Source of the DNA: an uncultured Euryhalocaulis sp.
GTDB taxonomy: Bacteria; Pseudomonadota; Alphaproteobacteria; Caulobacterales; Maricaulaceae
Assembly (NCBI GenBank): GCA_913055605.1
Contig: CAJXKJ010000007.1
Location: forward strand, 1 to 64,000
DNA: 64,000 nucleotides
Reading direction: 5' to 3'
The notes under the pieces were generated by a model. The model was not told the origin of the DNA. It was given only the letters and a program-made list of their open reading frames with translations, and made no database searches. Positions 44,986 to 56,022 of the stretch are shown piece by piece. The position numbers and the translations under genes are program-made. Each line of letters starts with the position of its first letter. Within the stretch, counting starts at the first letter, position 1.

Positions 44986-47931
44986 ATGAGCGACCGCACT
45001 TCGTTTCGGACCCTGATTCCGGGCGCCGCCCCGGCCCTTGGGGCGGGCCTGACCCTGCTGCTGGTGGCCTGCGGCGACAATGCGCCGTCCGCGCCGGACC
45101 TGCCCGATCCGGGCGAGCCGGAGCTGAGCGAGGCCGCGCCGGAGGACAGCGCGCCCCAGATCGACATCGCCGATGCGCGCTTCCCGCAGGAATACAGCGA
45201 TATCAGCGTCGATCCCGCGGTCCGCTATGGCGAGCTGGAGAACGGGTTCCGCTACGCCATTCTGGAGAACGATACGCCGAGCGGCACCGCGGCGCTGCGC
45301 CTGCGCTTCGATATCGGCGCGCTGATGGAAGGCGAGGATCAGCGGGGACTGGCGCACTTCCTGGAGCACATGGCCTTCAACGGCTCCGAGAACGTGCCCG
45401 AAGGCGAGATGATCAAGATCCTGGAGCGGCATGGCCTCGCCTTCGGCGCGGACACCAACGCCTACACCAGCTTCGGCGAGACGGTGTACATGCTGGACCT
45501 GCCGGAGACGGACGACGAGACGCTGGACGTCAGCTTCATGCTGATGGACGAGCTGAGCGCCCTGACCATCGCGCAGGACGCGGTGGACCGGGAGCGCGGC
45601 GTGGTGCTGTCGGAAATGCGCACCCGCAATTCGCCCAGCTATCGCGCAGCGGTGGAGCAGTACGCCTATCTGCTGGACGGCACGCTGGTGCCCCAGCGCA
45701 TGCCGATCGGCGTGCAGGACGTGCTGCAGAACGCGCCGGCCGAGCGCCTGCGCGACCTGTACGAGCGCTATTACACGCCGGAGCGCGCCTTCTTCGTCGC
45801 GGTCGGGGATTTCGATCCGGACGATATCGAACAGCGCATCATGGAGGCGTTCGCGGACTGGGAAGAACCGGCCAACGCCGGGGCCGACCCGGATGTCGGC
45901 GCGGTTACGGCCGAGGGACCGGCCGCCGAGTTCTTCCACGACCCGTCACTGCCGATGATGATCGACATCAATTATGTCGCGCCGGCCGAGAACCTGCCCG
46001 ACATGCAGGAGACGCGGCGGGAGAACCTGTTGCAGACGCTGAGCATGGCGATGCTGAACCGGCGCTTCGACGCACTGTCGCGCGCGCCGGACGCCAAATT
46101 CCTCCAGGCCGGGGCGAACGCCGGCGAGATGGAGGACGTGGCCGACATCGCCTCTGTCACCATCTATTCGGAGCCGCAGAACTGGCAGGCGGCGATGATT
46201 GTGGCGGAGAATGAGCTGCGCCGCGCCATTGCCTACGGATTCAGCGACGCGGAGCTGGCCGAGCAGATGGCCAATCTGCGCGCCTCCCAGGAAAACGCGG
46301 CGGCGCAGGCCGATACGCGCCAGACGCCGGGCCTGGCCAGCGGCGTGGTCGGCGCGTTCGGCGGCGACCAGGTGTTCAGCCATCCGGTGGATTCGCTGGC
46401 CCGCTTCAACGCCTATACCGAGGGCCTGACGGTGGAGGAGGTCAACGAGGCCTTCCGCGAGGCCTGGGAGGGCGGCGAGCCGCTGATCTGGGTGACCTCG
46501 CCGGAGGATATCGAGGACGCGGAGGCCACGATCCTGGCCGCCTATGAGGACGCCGCCGCCATGGAGGTGGAGGCGCCGGAGGACACTGCGGCGGGCGAGT
46601 TCGCCTATCAGGATTTCGGCGAGCCGGGCGAGGTCGCCGAGCGCGATGTCGTGGAGGATCTGGGCATCGTCCGCATCCGCTTCGACAACAATGTCATGCT
46701 GAACTTCAAGCAGACCGATTTCGAGACCGGCGCGGTGCGCGCCGCCATCCGCTTCGGCGGCGGCCTCTTGGAAACGCCCGAGGACGGCGCGGCGCTGCAG
46801 ATGGTGGCGTCCAGCATTCTGGGGCCGGGCGGCACCGGGGAGCATTCGCTGGACGAGCTGGACCGGCTGCTGGCCGGCAAGACGGTCAGCGCCGGCTTCG
46901 GCGCGGGCGAGGACGCCTTTTCGTCCGGCGCGCGCACCATCCCGCAGGACCTGGAGACCCAGCTTCAGGTCTGGGCGGCCTATCTGAGCGATGCGGCCTT
47001 CCGGCCCGAATCCATCAGCCAGTTCCGCCAGCGCTACGCCATCGTCTATCCGACGATGTCGGCCACGCCGGGCTCCGTCGCCCAGCGCGACGTGCAGCAG
47101 ATCCTGGCCGGCGGCGATCCGCGCTTCGGCTATCCGACGCTGGAGGCCGTGCAGGCGGTGGAGCTGGACGAGGCCCGCGCGCTGCTGCAGGACACGCTGT
47201 CCAATTCGGCGGTCGAGGTCGCCATCGTCGGCGACGTGACCGAGGAGCAGGCGGTGGCCGCCGTGGCGCGCACCCTCGGCGCGCTGCCCGAACGGGCCGC
47301 GGCGCCGGAGGAATTCGCGGACGTGCGGTCGGTCTCGTTCCCGTCGCCGGCGCCCGATCTGGTGACGCTGCGCCATGACGGCGAGGCGGACCAGGCCGCG
47401 GCGATGGTCTACTGGCCGACGCCGGACGCCGAGGACGTCGTGCTGGCCCGCAAGCTGACCCTGCTGCGCGAGGTGCTGCAGATCCGCCTGATCGAAAAGG
47501 TGCGCGAGGAGCTGGGCACGACCTATTCCCCGCGCGTGGGCAGCCAGTTCTCCCGCACCTTCCCCGGCTATGGCTATATCGGGGTGAGCATGGAGATCGA
47601 CACCAGCAAGGTCGACGAGACGTTCGAGGTCGTGGACGAGATCGCCGCCGATTTCGCCGCCGGCAATATCAGCGAGGACGAGTTCGAACGCGCCCGCCGG
47701 CCGCTGCTGGAGGGGATCGAGGAGAACCAGGAGCAGAACGGCTACTGGGCCCAGCTGCTGGCGCAGGCGCAGACCGAGCCGGACAATCTGGAGCGCCACC
47801 GGACCCAGATGGCGGACTATGAGGCGGTGACGCTGGACGATATCAAGGCGCTGGCGCAGGAGTATCTGACGCCGGAGGCGGCCCTGCGCATCCAGATCCT
47901 GCCGCAGGACGCCGAGGGCGCGGAGCTGTAA
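44986..47931 (+). CDS. M16-family zinc metallopeptidase, lipoprotein
   Basis: 981 aa, two M16 halves (pitrilysin/insulysin/PqqL-like). Lipoprotein signal ends LTLLLVACGD. The inverted zinc motif is in RGLAHFLEHMAFNG (HFLEH) with the second Glu about 76 residues later in VDRERGVVLSEM. The second half (~ residue 540 onward) starts IRFDNNVMLNFKQTDF and has no HxxEH, as usual for the non-catalytic half. Probably tethered in the outer or inner membrane facing the periplasm, degrading peptides. Zinc-dependent, but no zinc box is near. ATG follows GGGGAGACGTC. Confidence 0.94.
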   Translation: MSDRTSFRTLIPGAAPALGAGLTLLLVACGDNAPSAPDLPDPGEPELSEAAPEDSAPQIDIADARFPQEYSDISVDPAVRYGELENGFRYAILENDTPSGTAALRLRFDIGALMEGEDQRGLAHFLEHMAFNGSENVPEGEMIKILERHGLAFGADTNAYTSFGETVYMLDLPETDDETLDVSFMLMDELSALTIAQDAVDRERGVVLSEMRTRNSPSYRAAVEQYAYLLDGTLVPQRMPIGVQDVLQNAPAERLRDLYERYYTPERAFFVAVGDFDPDDIEQRIMEAFADWEEPANAGADPDVGAVTAEGPAAEFFHDPSLPMMIDINYVAPAENLPDMQETRRENLLQTLSMAMLNRRFDALSRAPDAKFLQAGANAGEMEDVADIASVTIYSEPQNWQAAMIVAENELRRAIAYGFSDAELAEQMANLRASQENAAAQADTRQTPGLASGVVGAFGGDQVFSHPVDSLARFNAYTEGLTVEEVNEAFREAWEGGEPLIWVTSPEDIEDAEATILAAYEDAAAMEVEAPEDTAAGEFAYQDFGEPGEVAERDVVEDLGIVRIRFDNNVMLNFKQTDFETGAVRAAIRFGGGLLETPEDGAALQMVASSILGPGGTGEHSLDELDRLLAGKTVSAGFGAGEDAFSSGARTIPQDLETQLQVWAAYLSDAAFRPESISQFRQRYAIVYPTMSATPGSVAQRDVQQILAGGDPRFGYPTLEAVQAVELDEARALLQDTLSNSAVEVAIVGDVTEEQAVAAVARTLGALPERAAAPEEFADVRSVSFPSPAPDLVTLRHDGEADQAAAMVYWPTPDAEDVVLARKLTLLREVLQIRLIEKVREELGTTYSPRVGSQFSRTFPGYGYIGVSMEIDTSKVDETFEVVDEIAADFAAGNISEDEFERARRPLLEGIEENQEQNGYWAQLLAQAQTEPDNLERHRTQMADYEAVTLDDIKALAQEYLTPEAALRIQILPQDAEGAEL

Positions 47932-47962
47932 GACCCCTGAAGGGACACTGACGAGGATTCCG

Positions 47963-48679
47963 ATGAAGCGGACAGCCATGGTCGCCGCGCTCGCCATTCT
48001 GGCGGCGTGCGGACAGGAAGCGGCGGACACGGCCGAGGCCGACGCCCCGGACGCAGCCGAAACGGACGCCGCCATCGCGGAGGCGGACACGGACGCCGTT
48101 CCAGTGGCGGACGAGCCGGAGATCGACCTGCCGACGGACGAGAGCCCGGCGGAGCGCAATCTGGCGATGTCGCGCCAGTTCCTGTCACAGAACGCCGAGC
48201 GCAGCGAGGTGACGATCACCACCAGCGGCCTTCAGTACGAGGTGTTGGAAAGCGGCCCGGCCGGTGCGGCCTCGCCGACGATGCAGAACTGGGTGTGCGT
48301 GGACTATACCGGCGCGCTGCCGGACGGGTCGGTGTTCGACTCGACGCAGGGGGCGCAGCCGCTGGCCCTGCCGCTGACCGGCATCATCCAGGGCTGGCGC
48401 GAGGCGCTGCCGCTGATGGCCGAGGGCGATGTCTGGCGGCTCTTCATTCCGCCGGAGCTGGGCTATGGCCCCAACGGCGCCGGGGCGGTGATCCCGCCGA
48501 ACGCGGCGCTGGTGTTCGACATCGCGCTGCTGCGCGTGCTGGGCCCGTCCGACATCGCGGTCCTGCCCGACCGCCGGGTCGACCCGGACTGGAACTGCGC
48601 GCAGGAATTCAATCCGGACGCCGACGCCGATGCGGACGCGGATTCCGAAGAGATGACGGACGGCGACGGGGGACAATAG
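47963..48679 (+). CDS. FKBP-type peptidyl-prolyl isomerase lipoprotein
   Basis: 238 aa. Lipoprotein signal (ALAILAACGQE), a long Glu/Asp/Ala-rich linker (~20-60), then the FKBP fold: SGLQYEVLESGPAG, VDYTGALPDGSVFDSTQG, IIQGWREALPLMAEGDVWRLFIPPELGYG and NAALVFDIALLRV, as in Mip/FkpA. Catalyses cis-trans isomerisation of Xaa-Pro bonds in exported proteins. Acidic C-terminal tail (NPDADADADADSEEMTDGD). Likely shares a transcript with the M16 peptidase, 31 nt upstream. Confidence 0.93.
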   Translation: MKRTAMVAALAILAACGQEAADTAEADAPDAAETDAAIAEADTDAVPVADEPEIDLPTDESPAERNLAMSRQFLSQNAERSEVTITTSGLQYEVLESGPAGAASPTMQNWVCVDYTGALPDGSVFDSTQGAQPLALPLTGIIQGWREALPLMAEGDVWRLFIPPELGYGPNGAGAVIPPNAALVFDIALLRVLGPSDIAVLPDRRVDPDWNCAQEFNPDADADADADSEEMTDGDGGQ

Positions 48680-48709
48680 CGCGGCGGTTCGAGCGCTGCG
48701 CTCTGCCCG

Positions 48710-49264
48710 ATGAAGACCGGCGAAGCGGACATCCTGATCCTGCCGGGCCTGGGCGATTCCGGACCCGAGCACTGGCAGCGGCGCTGGAGCGCGCGCTTGT
48801 CCACCGCGCGCGTGGTGGAGCAGACCGACTGGCACGCGCCCGACCGCGACGAGTGGGTGGAGACGGTGCTGGAGGCGGTGCGCATGGCGACGCGGCCGGT
48901 GGTGCTGGTCGCCCATTCGCTGGGCGTGTCCACGGTCGTCCACGCCGCGCACGAACTGGCCGACACCAAAGTGCGGGGCGCCTTCCTGGCCGCGCCGCCG
49001 GATCACGAGCGCGAGGGGGCGCCGGAGGCAACCGCGAGCTTCGCGCCCACGCCGCGCGACCCGCTGCCCTTTCCGTCGATGCTGGTGGCCTCCAGCGACG
49101 ATCCCTATTGCGCGCTGGAGCGGGCGGAGGACATGGCCGCGGCCTGGGGCTCCGACTTCCACGTCCAGCGCAACGCCGGGCACATCAATCCGGTCTCCGG
49201 CCACGGGCCGTGGCCGGAAGGGCTGATGATGTTTGCGCGGCTGATGAAGCGGCTGAAGGCCTGA
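48710..49264 (+). CDS. RBBP9/YdeN-family alpha/beta hydrolase
   Basis: 184 aa. ILILPGLGDSGPEHWQRRW at the N terminus, the nucleophile elbow VLVAHSLGVSTVVH (Ser), Asp in VASSDDPYC and His in NAGHINPVSGHGPWPEG. This is the complete RBBP9/YdeN family pattern. Serine hydrolase or esterase of unknown substrate. Convergent with sqdB; the two stops are only 17 nt apart. Confidence 0.9.
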   Translation: MKTGEADILILPGLGDSGPEHWQRRWSARLSTARVVEQTDWHAPDRDEWVETVLEAVRMATRPVVLVAHSLGVSTVVHAAHELADTKVRGAFLAAPPDHEREGAPEATASFAPTPRDPLPFPSMLVASSDDPYCALERAEDMAAAWGSDFHVQRNAGHINPVSGHGPWPEGLMMFARLMKRLKA

Positions 49265-49281
49265 AACAGACCTGAGCCGGC

Positions 49282-50481
<1,200 letters not shown>

Positions 50482-50669
50482 CCCTCTCGCAGTTGCGGGA
50501 TGGCCCCGTGTCCCCGGGGCCTGTGCGCGCCGGACAGTTTTGGCCGGTTCGCGGAAACGTGACAAGCCCGCGTCGCCGCCCGGGGGCCCCTGAAATCATT
50601 GAAATTGCCGCGTTGTCGCGGGGGCGGGGGGCCTCTAGGGTCGCCCGCCTCGCCGAAAGGAGACCCAGC

Positions 50670-51485
50670 ATGCCCCCCGCCGAGGCTGACGCCGCCCTGC
50701 TCGAAGCGATGGCCCGCGCCGCCCTGCGGGCCGGGGAGGCCGCCATGCAGGCGCGCGAGGCGGCGCTGGAGGTGCGCCACAAGACCGACGACAGCCCGGT
50801 GACCGGCGCCGATCTGGCGGCCGAGGCGGTGGCGCTGGAAATCCTCTCCGTGGCGGCGCCGGACATTCCGGTCGTTGCCGAGGAGCGGGTCTGCGCCGGG
50901 GATATCCCGGACACGGACGGCGAATTCTTTCTGGTCGACGCGCTGGACGGCACCAAGGAGTTCATCCGGGGCGGGGACGACTTCACGGCCAATGTCGCCC
51001 TGATCCGCGGCGGGCGCCCGGTGATGGGCGCGGTCGCCCAGCCGGCGGCGCAGATCCTGTACGGCGGCGGGCCGGAGGGCGCCTGGCGCCAGCAGGCCGG
51101 GACGCGCAGCGCGATCCGGGTGCGCACGGCGGACGCGGGCGCCGTCGTCGCGGTGGCCAGCAAGAGCCACCGCACGCCGGAGACCGACGCCTATCTGGCC
51201 CGCTTCGCGGTGGCCGATGCTGTGTCCATCGGATCGTCGCTGAAATTCTGCCTGCTGGCGGAGGGGCGGGCCGATCTGTATCCGCGCATGGGCCGCACCA
51301 TGGAATGGGACACCGCCGCCGGCCACGCCGTGCTGCTGGCCGCGGGCGGTCTGGTTCACGTCCTGGACGCCGAGGGGCGGCAGGGCGCGCCTCTGGCCTA
51401 TGGCAAGCGCAACCAGCCTAGCGACAGCGATTTCGCCAATCCGTTCTTCGTGGCGGCGGGCGATCCGGCGCTGCTGCGGGACTAG
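50670..51485 (+). CDS. cysQ: 3'(2'),5'-bisphosphate nucleotidase CysQ
   Basis: Removes the 3'-phosphate of PAP and PAPS, clearing the by-product of sulfate activation. 271 aa. Magnesium-site motifs: VVAEERV, FLVDALDGTKEF (DP/AxDGT) and TMEWDTAAGHAVLLAAGG, all in the inositol-phosphatase order. ATG at 50670 with AAAGGAGACC before it. Next to sqdB, whose substrate sulfite derives from PAPS, which fits a sulfur connection. Convergent with galU; their stop codons overlap as a CTAG. Confidence 0.93.
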   Translation: MPPAEADAALLEAMARAALRAGEAAMQAREAALEVRHKTDDSPVTGADLAAEAVALEILSVAAPDIPVVAEERVCAGDIPDTDGEFFLVDALDGTKEFIRGGDDFTANVALIRGGRPVMGAVAQPAAQILYGGGPEGAWRQQAGTRSAIRVRTADAGAVVAVASKSHRTPETDAYLARFAVADAVSIGSSLKFCLLAEGRADLYPRMGRTMEWDTAAGHAVLLAAGGLVHVLDAEGRQGAPLAYGKRNQPSDSDFANPFFVAAGDPALLRD

Positions 51486-52363
51486 TCCTCCAGCAGCGAT
51501 TTCGCGACGGCGCGCGCCTCTTTCCCGATTTCCCCGTTCTTCAGGGCGAGGCCGAGGAAGGCGGTGAAATAGCCGATTTTCGATCCGCAATCATAGGTGT
51601 CGCCGGTGAACTGGACGGCGTGGAAGGGCTGGTCCTGCATCAGGCGCGCCATGGCGTCGGTCAGCTGGATCTCGCCGCCCGCGCCCGCGCCCTGATCGGC
51701 CAGCAGGCGGAAGATTTCCGGCTGCAGGATATAACGGCCGGTGATCGACAGGTTCGAGGGGGCGTCAGCGGGCTTGGGCTTTTCCACCATGCCCTGCATC
51801 CGGATGGCCCCGTCCTCCGCCGCGCCGCGCGGGTCGATCACGCCGTATTTGTCGACCTCCTCATGCGGCACTTCGTTCACCGCGATGATGTTGCCGCCGC
51901 CCACGCGCTCATAGGCCTCGGTCATCTGGGCCAGGCACGAGGGCTTGGCGTCCACGATCACGTCGGGCAGCAGCACCGCGAAAGGCTCGTGGCCGATAAT
52001 GTCCCGCGCGCACCAGACCGCGTGGCCGAGGCCCAGCGGCGCCTGCTGGCGCACGAAGCTGGTGGCGCCGGCGCGCGGCGTGGCGCGGCGCACCGCCTCC
52101 AGAACCGCGGTCTTGCCCTTCTTCTCCAGCGTCGTTTCCAGCTCGAACGCCTGGTCGAAATAGTCCTCGATCGAGGATTTGTTGCGGCCGGTGACGAAGA
52201 CGATGTGCTCCACCCCGGCCTCGAACGCCTCGTCCACCACGTACTGGATGGCGGGCTGGTCGACGACGGGCAGCAATTCCTTCGGAATCGACTTGGTGGC
52301 GGGCAAGACTCGGGTGCCGAGCCCGGCGACCGGAAGCACGGCTTTGCGGATCGGTTTGGACAT
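51482..52363 (-). CDS. galU: UTP-glucose-1-phosphate uridylyltransferase GalU
   Basis: Makes UDP-glucose, the sugar donor for glycolipid and surface polysaccharide synthesis and the direct substrate of SqdB. 293 aa with GLGTRVLPATKSIPKELLPV at the N terminus, QYVVDEAFEAGVEHIVFVTGR, PLGLGHAVWCARD and FAVLLPDVIVDAKP. ATG at 52363 with AGGAG 5 nt before it; ORF-track start is 31 codons too early. Divergent from glmM. Confidence 0.95.
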   Translation of the reverse strand: MSKPIRKAVLPVAGLGTRVLPATKSIPKELLPVVDQPAIQYVVDEAFEAGVEHIVFVTGRNKSSIEDYFDQAFELETTLEKKGKTAVLEAVRRATPRAGATSFVRQQAPLGLGHAVWCARDIIGHEPFAVLLPDVIVDAKPSCLAQMTEAYERVGGGNIIAVNEVPHEEVDKYGVIDPRGAAEDGAIRMQGMVEKPKPADAPSNLSITGRYILQPEIFRLLADQGAGAGGEIQLTDAMARLMQDQPFHAVQFTGDTYDCGSKIGYFTAFLGLALKNGEIGKEARAVAKSLLED

Positions 52364-52500
52364 GGAGCTCCTGCAGGCTGGGCGTCGATATGGACTGTAA
52401 TGTCCGCGAGCAGTAAGGCCAGACGGCGGACGGGCCGAACGCGCGCACTCTATCATCCGTTAACATCGCTGTGCGACAGTACGGTGGGAGCCTCCGAAAG

Positions 52501-53853
52501 ATGACTAAACGCTATTTCGGCACCGACGGGGTGCGCGGACAGGCCAACCGGCCGCCGATGACCGCCGAGACCGCGCTGCGCCTGGGCCAGGCCGCCGGCC
52601 GGTATTTCCGGCGCGAGGCCGGCCGCCGCCACTCCGTGGTGATCGGCAAGGATACGCGCCTGTCCGGCTATATGATCGAGACCGCGCTGGTCGCCGGCTT
52701 CACCTCCATGGGCATCGACGTATTCCAGTTCGGACCGCTGCCCACCCCGGCGGTGGCGCACATGACGCGCAGCCTGCGCGCCGATCTGGGCGTGATGATC
52801 TCCGCCTCCCACAACCGGTTCGAGGATAACGGCATCAAGCTGTTCGGGCCGGACGGGTTCAAGCTGGCCGACGCGGCGGAGCTGGAGATCGAACAGCTGA
52901 TGGACCGGGGGCTGGAGGAAGAGCTGGCCGCGCCGGCCGCCCTCGGCCGCGCGACGCGGGTCGACGACGCCCAGGCCCGCTATATCGAGATCGTCAAGGC
53001 GACCTTCCCGCGCCAGCTCAATCTGAACGGATTGCGCGTGGTGGTCGATTGCGCCAACGGCGCCGCCTACAAGGTCGCGCCCAAGGCGCTGTGGGAGCTG
53101 GGAGCCGAGGTCATTCCGGTCGGCGTCCAGCCGGACGGGTTCAATATCAACGCCAAATGCGGCTCCACCGCGCCGGACCTGATGGTCGACAAGGTGCGCG
53201 AGGTTCGCGCCGACATCGGCCTGGCGCTGGACGGCGACGCCGACCGCCTGATCGTCTGTGACGAGAAGGGAAACCTGATCGACGGCGACCAGATCCTGGG
53301 CCTCTTGGCCGGGCGGATGATGGCCGACGGCGCGCTGAAGGACGGCGTGGTCGTGGCCACCGTCATGTCCAATCTGGGCCTGGAGCGGCACCTCAAAGAT
53401 TCCGGCATGTCGCTGGAGCGGGTGCAGGTCGGCGACCGCTATGTGGTCGAGAAGATGCGCGCCGGCGGCTACACGCTGGGCGGTGAACAGTCCGGCCATA
53501 TCGTGCTGTCGGACTACGCCACGACCGGCGACGGGCTGATGGCCGGCATCCATGTGCTGGCCGCGCTGGTGCAGGCGGGCAAGCCCGCCAGCCGCGTGTT
53601 GAAGGTGTTCGATCCCGCGCCGCAAATTCTGAAAAATATCCGCTATGACGAGGACGGCGCTCCGCCGCTGGAGCGCGAATCCGTGAAGACCGCCATCCGC
53701 GCGGCGGAGGACGAACTGAACGGCGCCGGCCGGCTGCTGGTCCGCAAGTCGGGCACCGAGCCGCTGATCCGCATTATGGCCGAGGGCGACGACGAGACCC
53801 GCATCCGCCGCATCGTGGACGATCTGGCCCAGACCGTGAGCGCGGACGGCTGA
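52501..53853 (+). CDS. glmM: Phosphoglucosamine mutase GlmM
   Basis: Converts glucosamine-6-phosphate to glucosamine-1-phosphate for peptidoglycan and lipopolysaccharide. 450 aa. All alpha-D-phosphohexomutase motifs: catalytic [15 protein letters not shown] with phosphoserine, metal site [11 protein letters not shown], sugar loop [11 protein letters not shown], and phosphate loop [16 protein letters not shown] terminus [13 protein letters not shown] is diagnostic for GlmM rather than a phosphomannomutase. Start is the ATG at 52501; the longer ORF-track version is a false extension. Gap of 137 nt to divergent galU. Confidence 0.97.
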   Translation: MTKRYFGTDGVRGQANRPPMTAETALRLGQAAGRYFRREAGRRHSVVIGKDTRLSGYMIETALVAGFTSMGIDVFQFGPLPTPAVAHMTRSLRADLGVMISASHNRFEDNGIKLFGPDGFKLADAAELEIEQLMDRGLEEELAAPAALGRATRVDDAQARYIEIVKATFPRQLNLNGLRVVVDCANGAAYKVAPKALWELGAEVIPVGVQPDGFNINAKCGSTAPDLMVDKVREVRADIGLALDGDADRLIVCDEKGNLIDGDQILGLLAGRMMADGALKDGVVVATVMSNLGLERHLKDSGMSLERVQVGDRYVVEKMRAGGYTLGGEQSGHIVLSDYATTGDGLMAGIHVLAALVQAGKPASRVLKVFDPAPQILKNIRYDEDGAPPLERESVKTAIRAAEDELNGAGRLLVRKSGTEPLIRIMAEGDDETRIRRIVDDLAQTVSADG

Positions 53854-53927
53854 CCGCACGTTTGCGTCGCCCCTCTTGAGATTCCCCCGCAGGCTGGCGC
53901 ACTGTCCGGTCCGGGAGGAATAACAAC

Positions 53928-56018
53928 ATGCTTCAAGCTCGCCATGCCCTGGCCCGGATTCCGGCCGTCCGCTCCATTTCCGCCAAAGCCCTGACGCTGG
54001 GCGCGTTCGCCGCGCTGGCCGCAACGGCCGCGCAGGCGCAGGACGCCGAATGGCCGATGTATGGCGGCGCGCCGGGGGAGGCGCATTTCTCCCCCCTCAC
54101 GCAGATCAACGACGAAAACGTCGGCGAACTGCGCCCGGCCTGGTTCTTCGAATACGACACCCAGCGCGGGCAGGAGGGCGAGCCGGTCGTGGTGGACGGG
54201 GTGATGTACGTCTCCACCGCCTGGTCGAAAGTCTATGCGCTGGACGCCGCGACCGGGGAGCAGGTCTGGAAATACGACCCGCAGGTGCCGGGCGAGGCCG
54301 GGCCGAAGGGCTGCTGCGACGTGGTCAATCGCGGCGTGGCGGTCGAGGACGGGCGGGTGTTCATCGGCACGTTCGACGGACGGCTGGCGGCGCTGGACGC
54401 CGCGACCGGCGCGGAGCTGTGGGTCGTCGACACGGTCGACAATCACGCCATGGACTACACCAGCACCGGCGCGCCGCGCGTGGCGAAAGGCAAGGTCATC
54501 ATCGGCAATGGCGGGTCGGAGCGCGGGGTGCGCGGCTATGTCACCGCCTATGACGTCGCGACCGGGGAGCAGGCCTGGCGCTTCTATATCGTGCCGGGCG
54601 AACCGGGCGTGGAAGACGGCGAGGTCTCCGACGCGCCGCTGGAGGAGATGGCGCGCGAGACCTGGTCCGGCGACACTTACTGGAAAGGCGGGGGCGGCGG
54701 CGCGCCCTGGGACTCCATCGTCTATGACGAGGAATTCGACGCGCTCTATATCGGCACCGGCAACGGCGCCCCGCACAGCCATTATCTGCGCTCGGCCGGG
54801 GAGGGGGACAATCTGTTCCTGGCGTCGATCCTCGCGCTCGACCCCGACACCGGCGAATACCGCTGGCACTACCAGCAGACGCCGGGCGACAGCTGGGACT
54901 ATACCTCCGTCCAGCCGATGATCCTGGCCGACCTCGAACTGGACGGCGAAACGCGTAAGGTGATCCTGCACGCGCCGAAGAACGGCTTTTTCTATGTCGT
55001 GGACCGGGAGACGGGCATGCCGATCTCCGCCCGCCCGTTCGTGGAGGATATCCGCTGGGCCAGCGGGATCGATCTGCAGACCTGGCGGCCGGTCGAGATC
55101 GAAGGCGCGCGCTATGTCGGCGAGTCGTTCCTGGGCAGCCCGCATGTCGGCGGGGCGCATAACTGGCAGCCCATGGCGTACAGCCCGCTGACGGGCCTCG
55201 CCTATATCCCGACGGTGAAGAATTATTTCTGGTTCAACGCGGTGGCGGGCAATCAGGAGGGCGGATCGGCCATCGCCAACCAGGCCGAAATTCCAGAGAC
55301 GGACGCCTATCTTCAGGCCTTCGATCCGGTGACCGGCGAGCAGGCCTGGCGCGTGGACGCAAACGGCTGGATCCCGGATTCGGGCGGCGGCGGCGCGCTG
55401 GCCACCGCCGGCAATCTGGTGTTCCAGGGCCGCGGCGACATCACCGGCGAGATGCTGGCCATCGCGGCGGACAGCGGCGAAGTGCTGTGGCGCTGGGACA
55501 CGCCCAACGCGGTGATGGCCGCGCCGGTCACCTATACGATCGACGGGCGGCAATATGTGGCGGTGTCGACCGGCGGGGGCGGCGGCGGCGCGCCGCTGAT
55601 GGGCTCCACCAACCCGCCGCGGGAGCAGCAGCCCGGCCGGATGATCGTGTTCACGCTGAATGGCGAGGGGGATTTGCCGCCCGCGCCCCCGCTGGCCGGT
55701 CCCGCCACCGATCCGGACGAGGAGTTCGACGCCGCGCGCGCGGCGCAGGGCGCGGGCATGTACGCCGGCAATTGCGGCATGTGCCACGGCATGCCGGGGA
55801 TGCAGAGCAATATCATCACCGATCTGCGCCGCTCCCCGCTGATCGCCAGCCCCGACGCCTTCATGGCGGTGGTGCATGACGGGGCGCTGATCCCGATGGG
55901 CATGCGCAGCTTCGAGGGCAGCCTGACGCCGGAGCAGATCGAGACGATCCGGCAATATCTGGGCACGGCTTCGCAGCAACTGGCCGAGGATCAGCGCAAC
56001 GGGGTGCCGGAGCGCTAG
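53928..56018 (+). CDS. PQQ-dependent alcohol dehydrogenase with fused c-type cytochrome
   Basis: Quinohaemoprotein oxidising alcohols in the periplasm and passing electrons through its own haem. 696 aa: signal peptide ending AAQAQ, an eight-bladed PQQ propeller with tryptophan-docking repeats (GEQVWKY, GEQAWRF, GEVLWRWD), the vicinal disulphide pair in PKGCCDVVNRG, catalytic Asp region TPGDSWDYTSVQPM and GTGNGAPHS, then a haem domain with NCGMCHG near residue 617. Layout of the methanol/ethanol dehydrogenase family (type II quinohaemoprotein ADH). Substrate not certain. ATG start with GGGAGGAA. No PQQ biosynthesis genes in the window. Confidence 0.94.
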   Translation: MLQARHALARIPAVRSISAKALTLGAFAALAATAAQAQDAEWPMYGGAPGEAHFSPLTQINDENVGELRPAWFFEYDTQRGQEGEPVVVDGVMYVSTAWSKVYALDAATGEQVWKYDPQVPGEAGPKGCCDVVNRGVAVEDGRVFIGTFDGRLAALDAATGAELWVVDTVDNHAMDYTSTGAPRVAKGKVIIGNGGSERGVRGYVTAYDVATGEQAWRFYIVPGEPGVEDGEVSDAPLEEMARETWSGDTYWKGGGGGAPWDSIVYDEEFDALYIGTGNGAPHSHYLRSAGEGDNLFLASILALDPDTGEYRWHYQQTPGDSWDYTSVQPMILADLELDGETRKVILHAPKNGFFYVVDRETGMPISARPFVEDIRWASGIDLQTWRPVEIEGARYVGESFLGSPHVGGAHNWQPMAYSPLTGLAYIPTVKNYFWFNAVAGNQEGGSAIANQAEIPETDAYLQAFDPVTGEQAWRVDANGWIPDSGGGGALATAGNLVFQGRGDITGEMLAIAADSGEVLWRWDTPNAVMAAPVTYTIDGRQYVAVSTGGGGGGAPLMGSTNPPREQQPGRMIVFTLNGEGDLPPAPPLAGPATDPDEEFDAARAAQGAGMYAGNCGMCHGMPGMQSNIITDLRRSPLIASPDAFMAVVHDGALIPMGMRSFEGSLTPEQIETIRQYLGTASQQLAEDQRNGVPER

Positions 56019-56022
56019 GGGC

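Noticed and set aside
45946-48222. Minus-strand ORF of 758 aa opposite the M16 and FKBP genes, and 53643-55979 opposite the PQQ dehydrogenase
   Set aside because: Composition is that of reverse-frame translation in high-GC DNA; the plus-strand genes have full family motifs.
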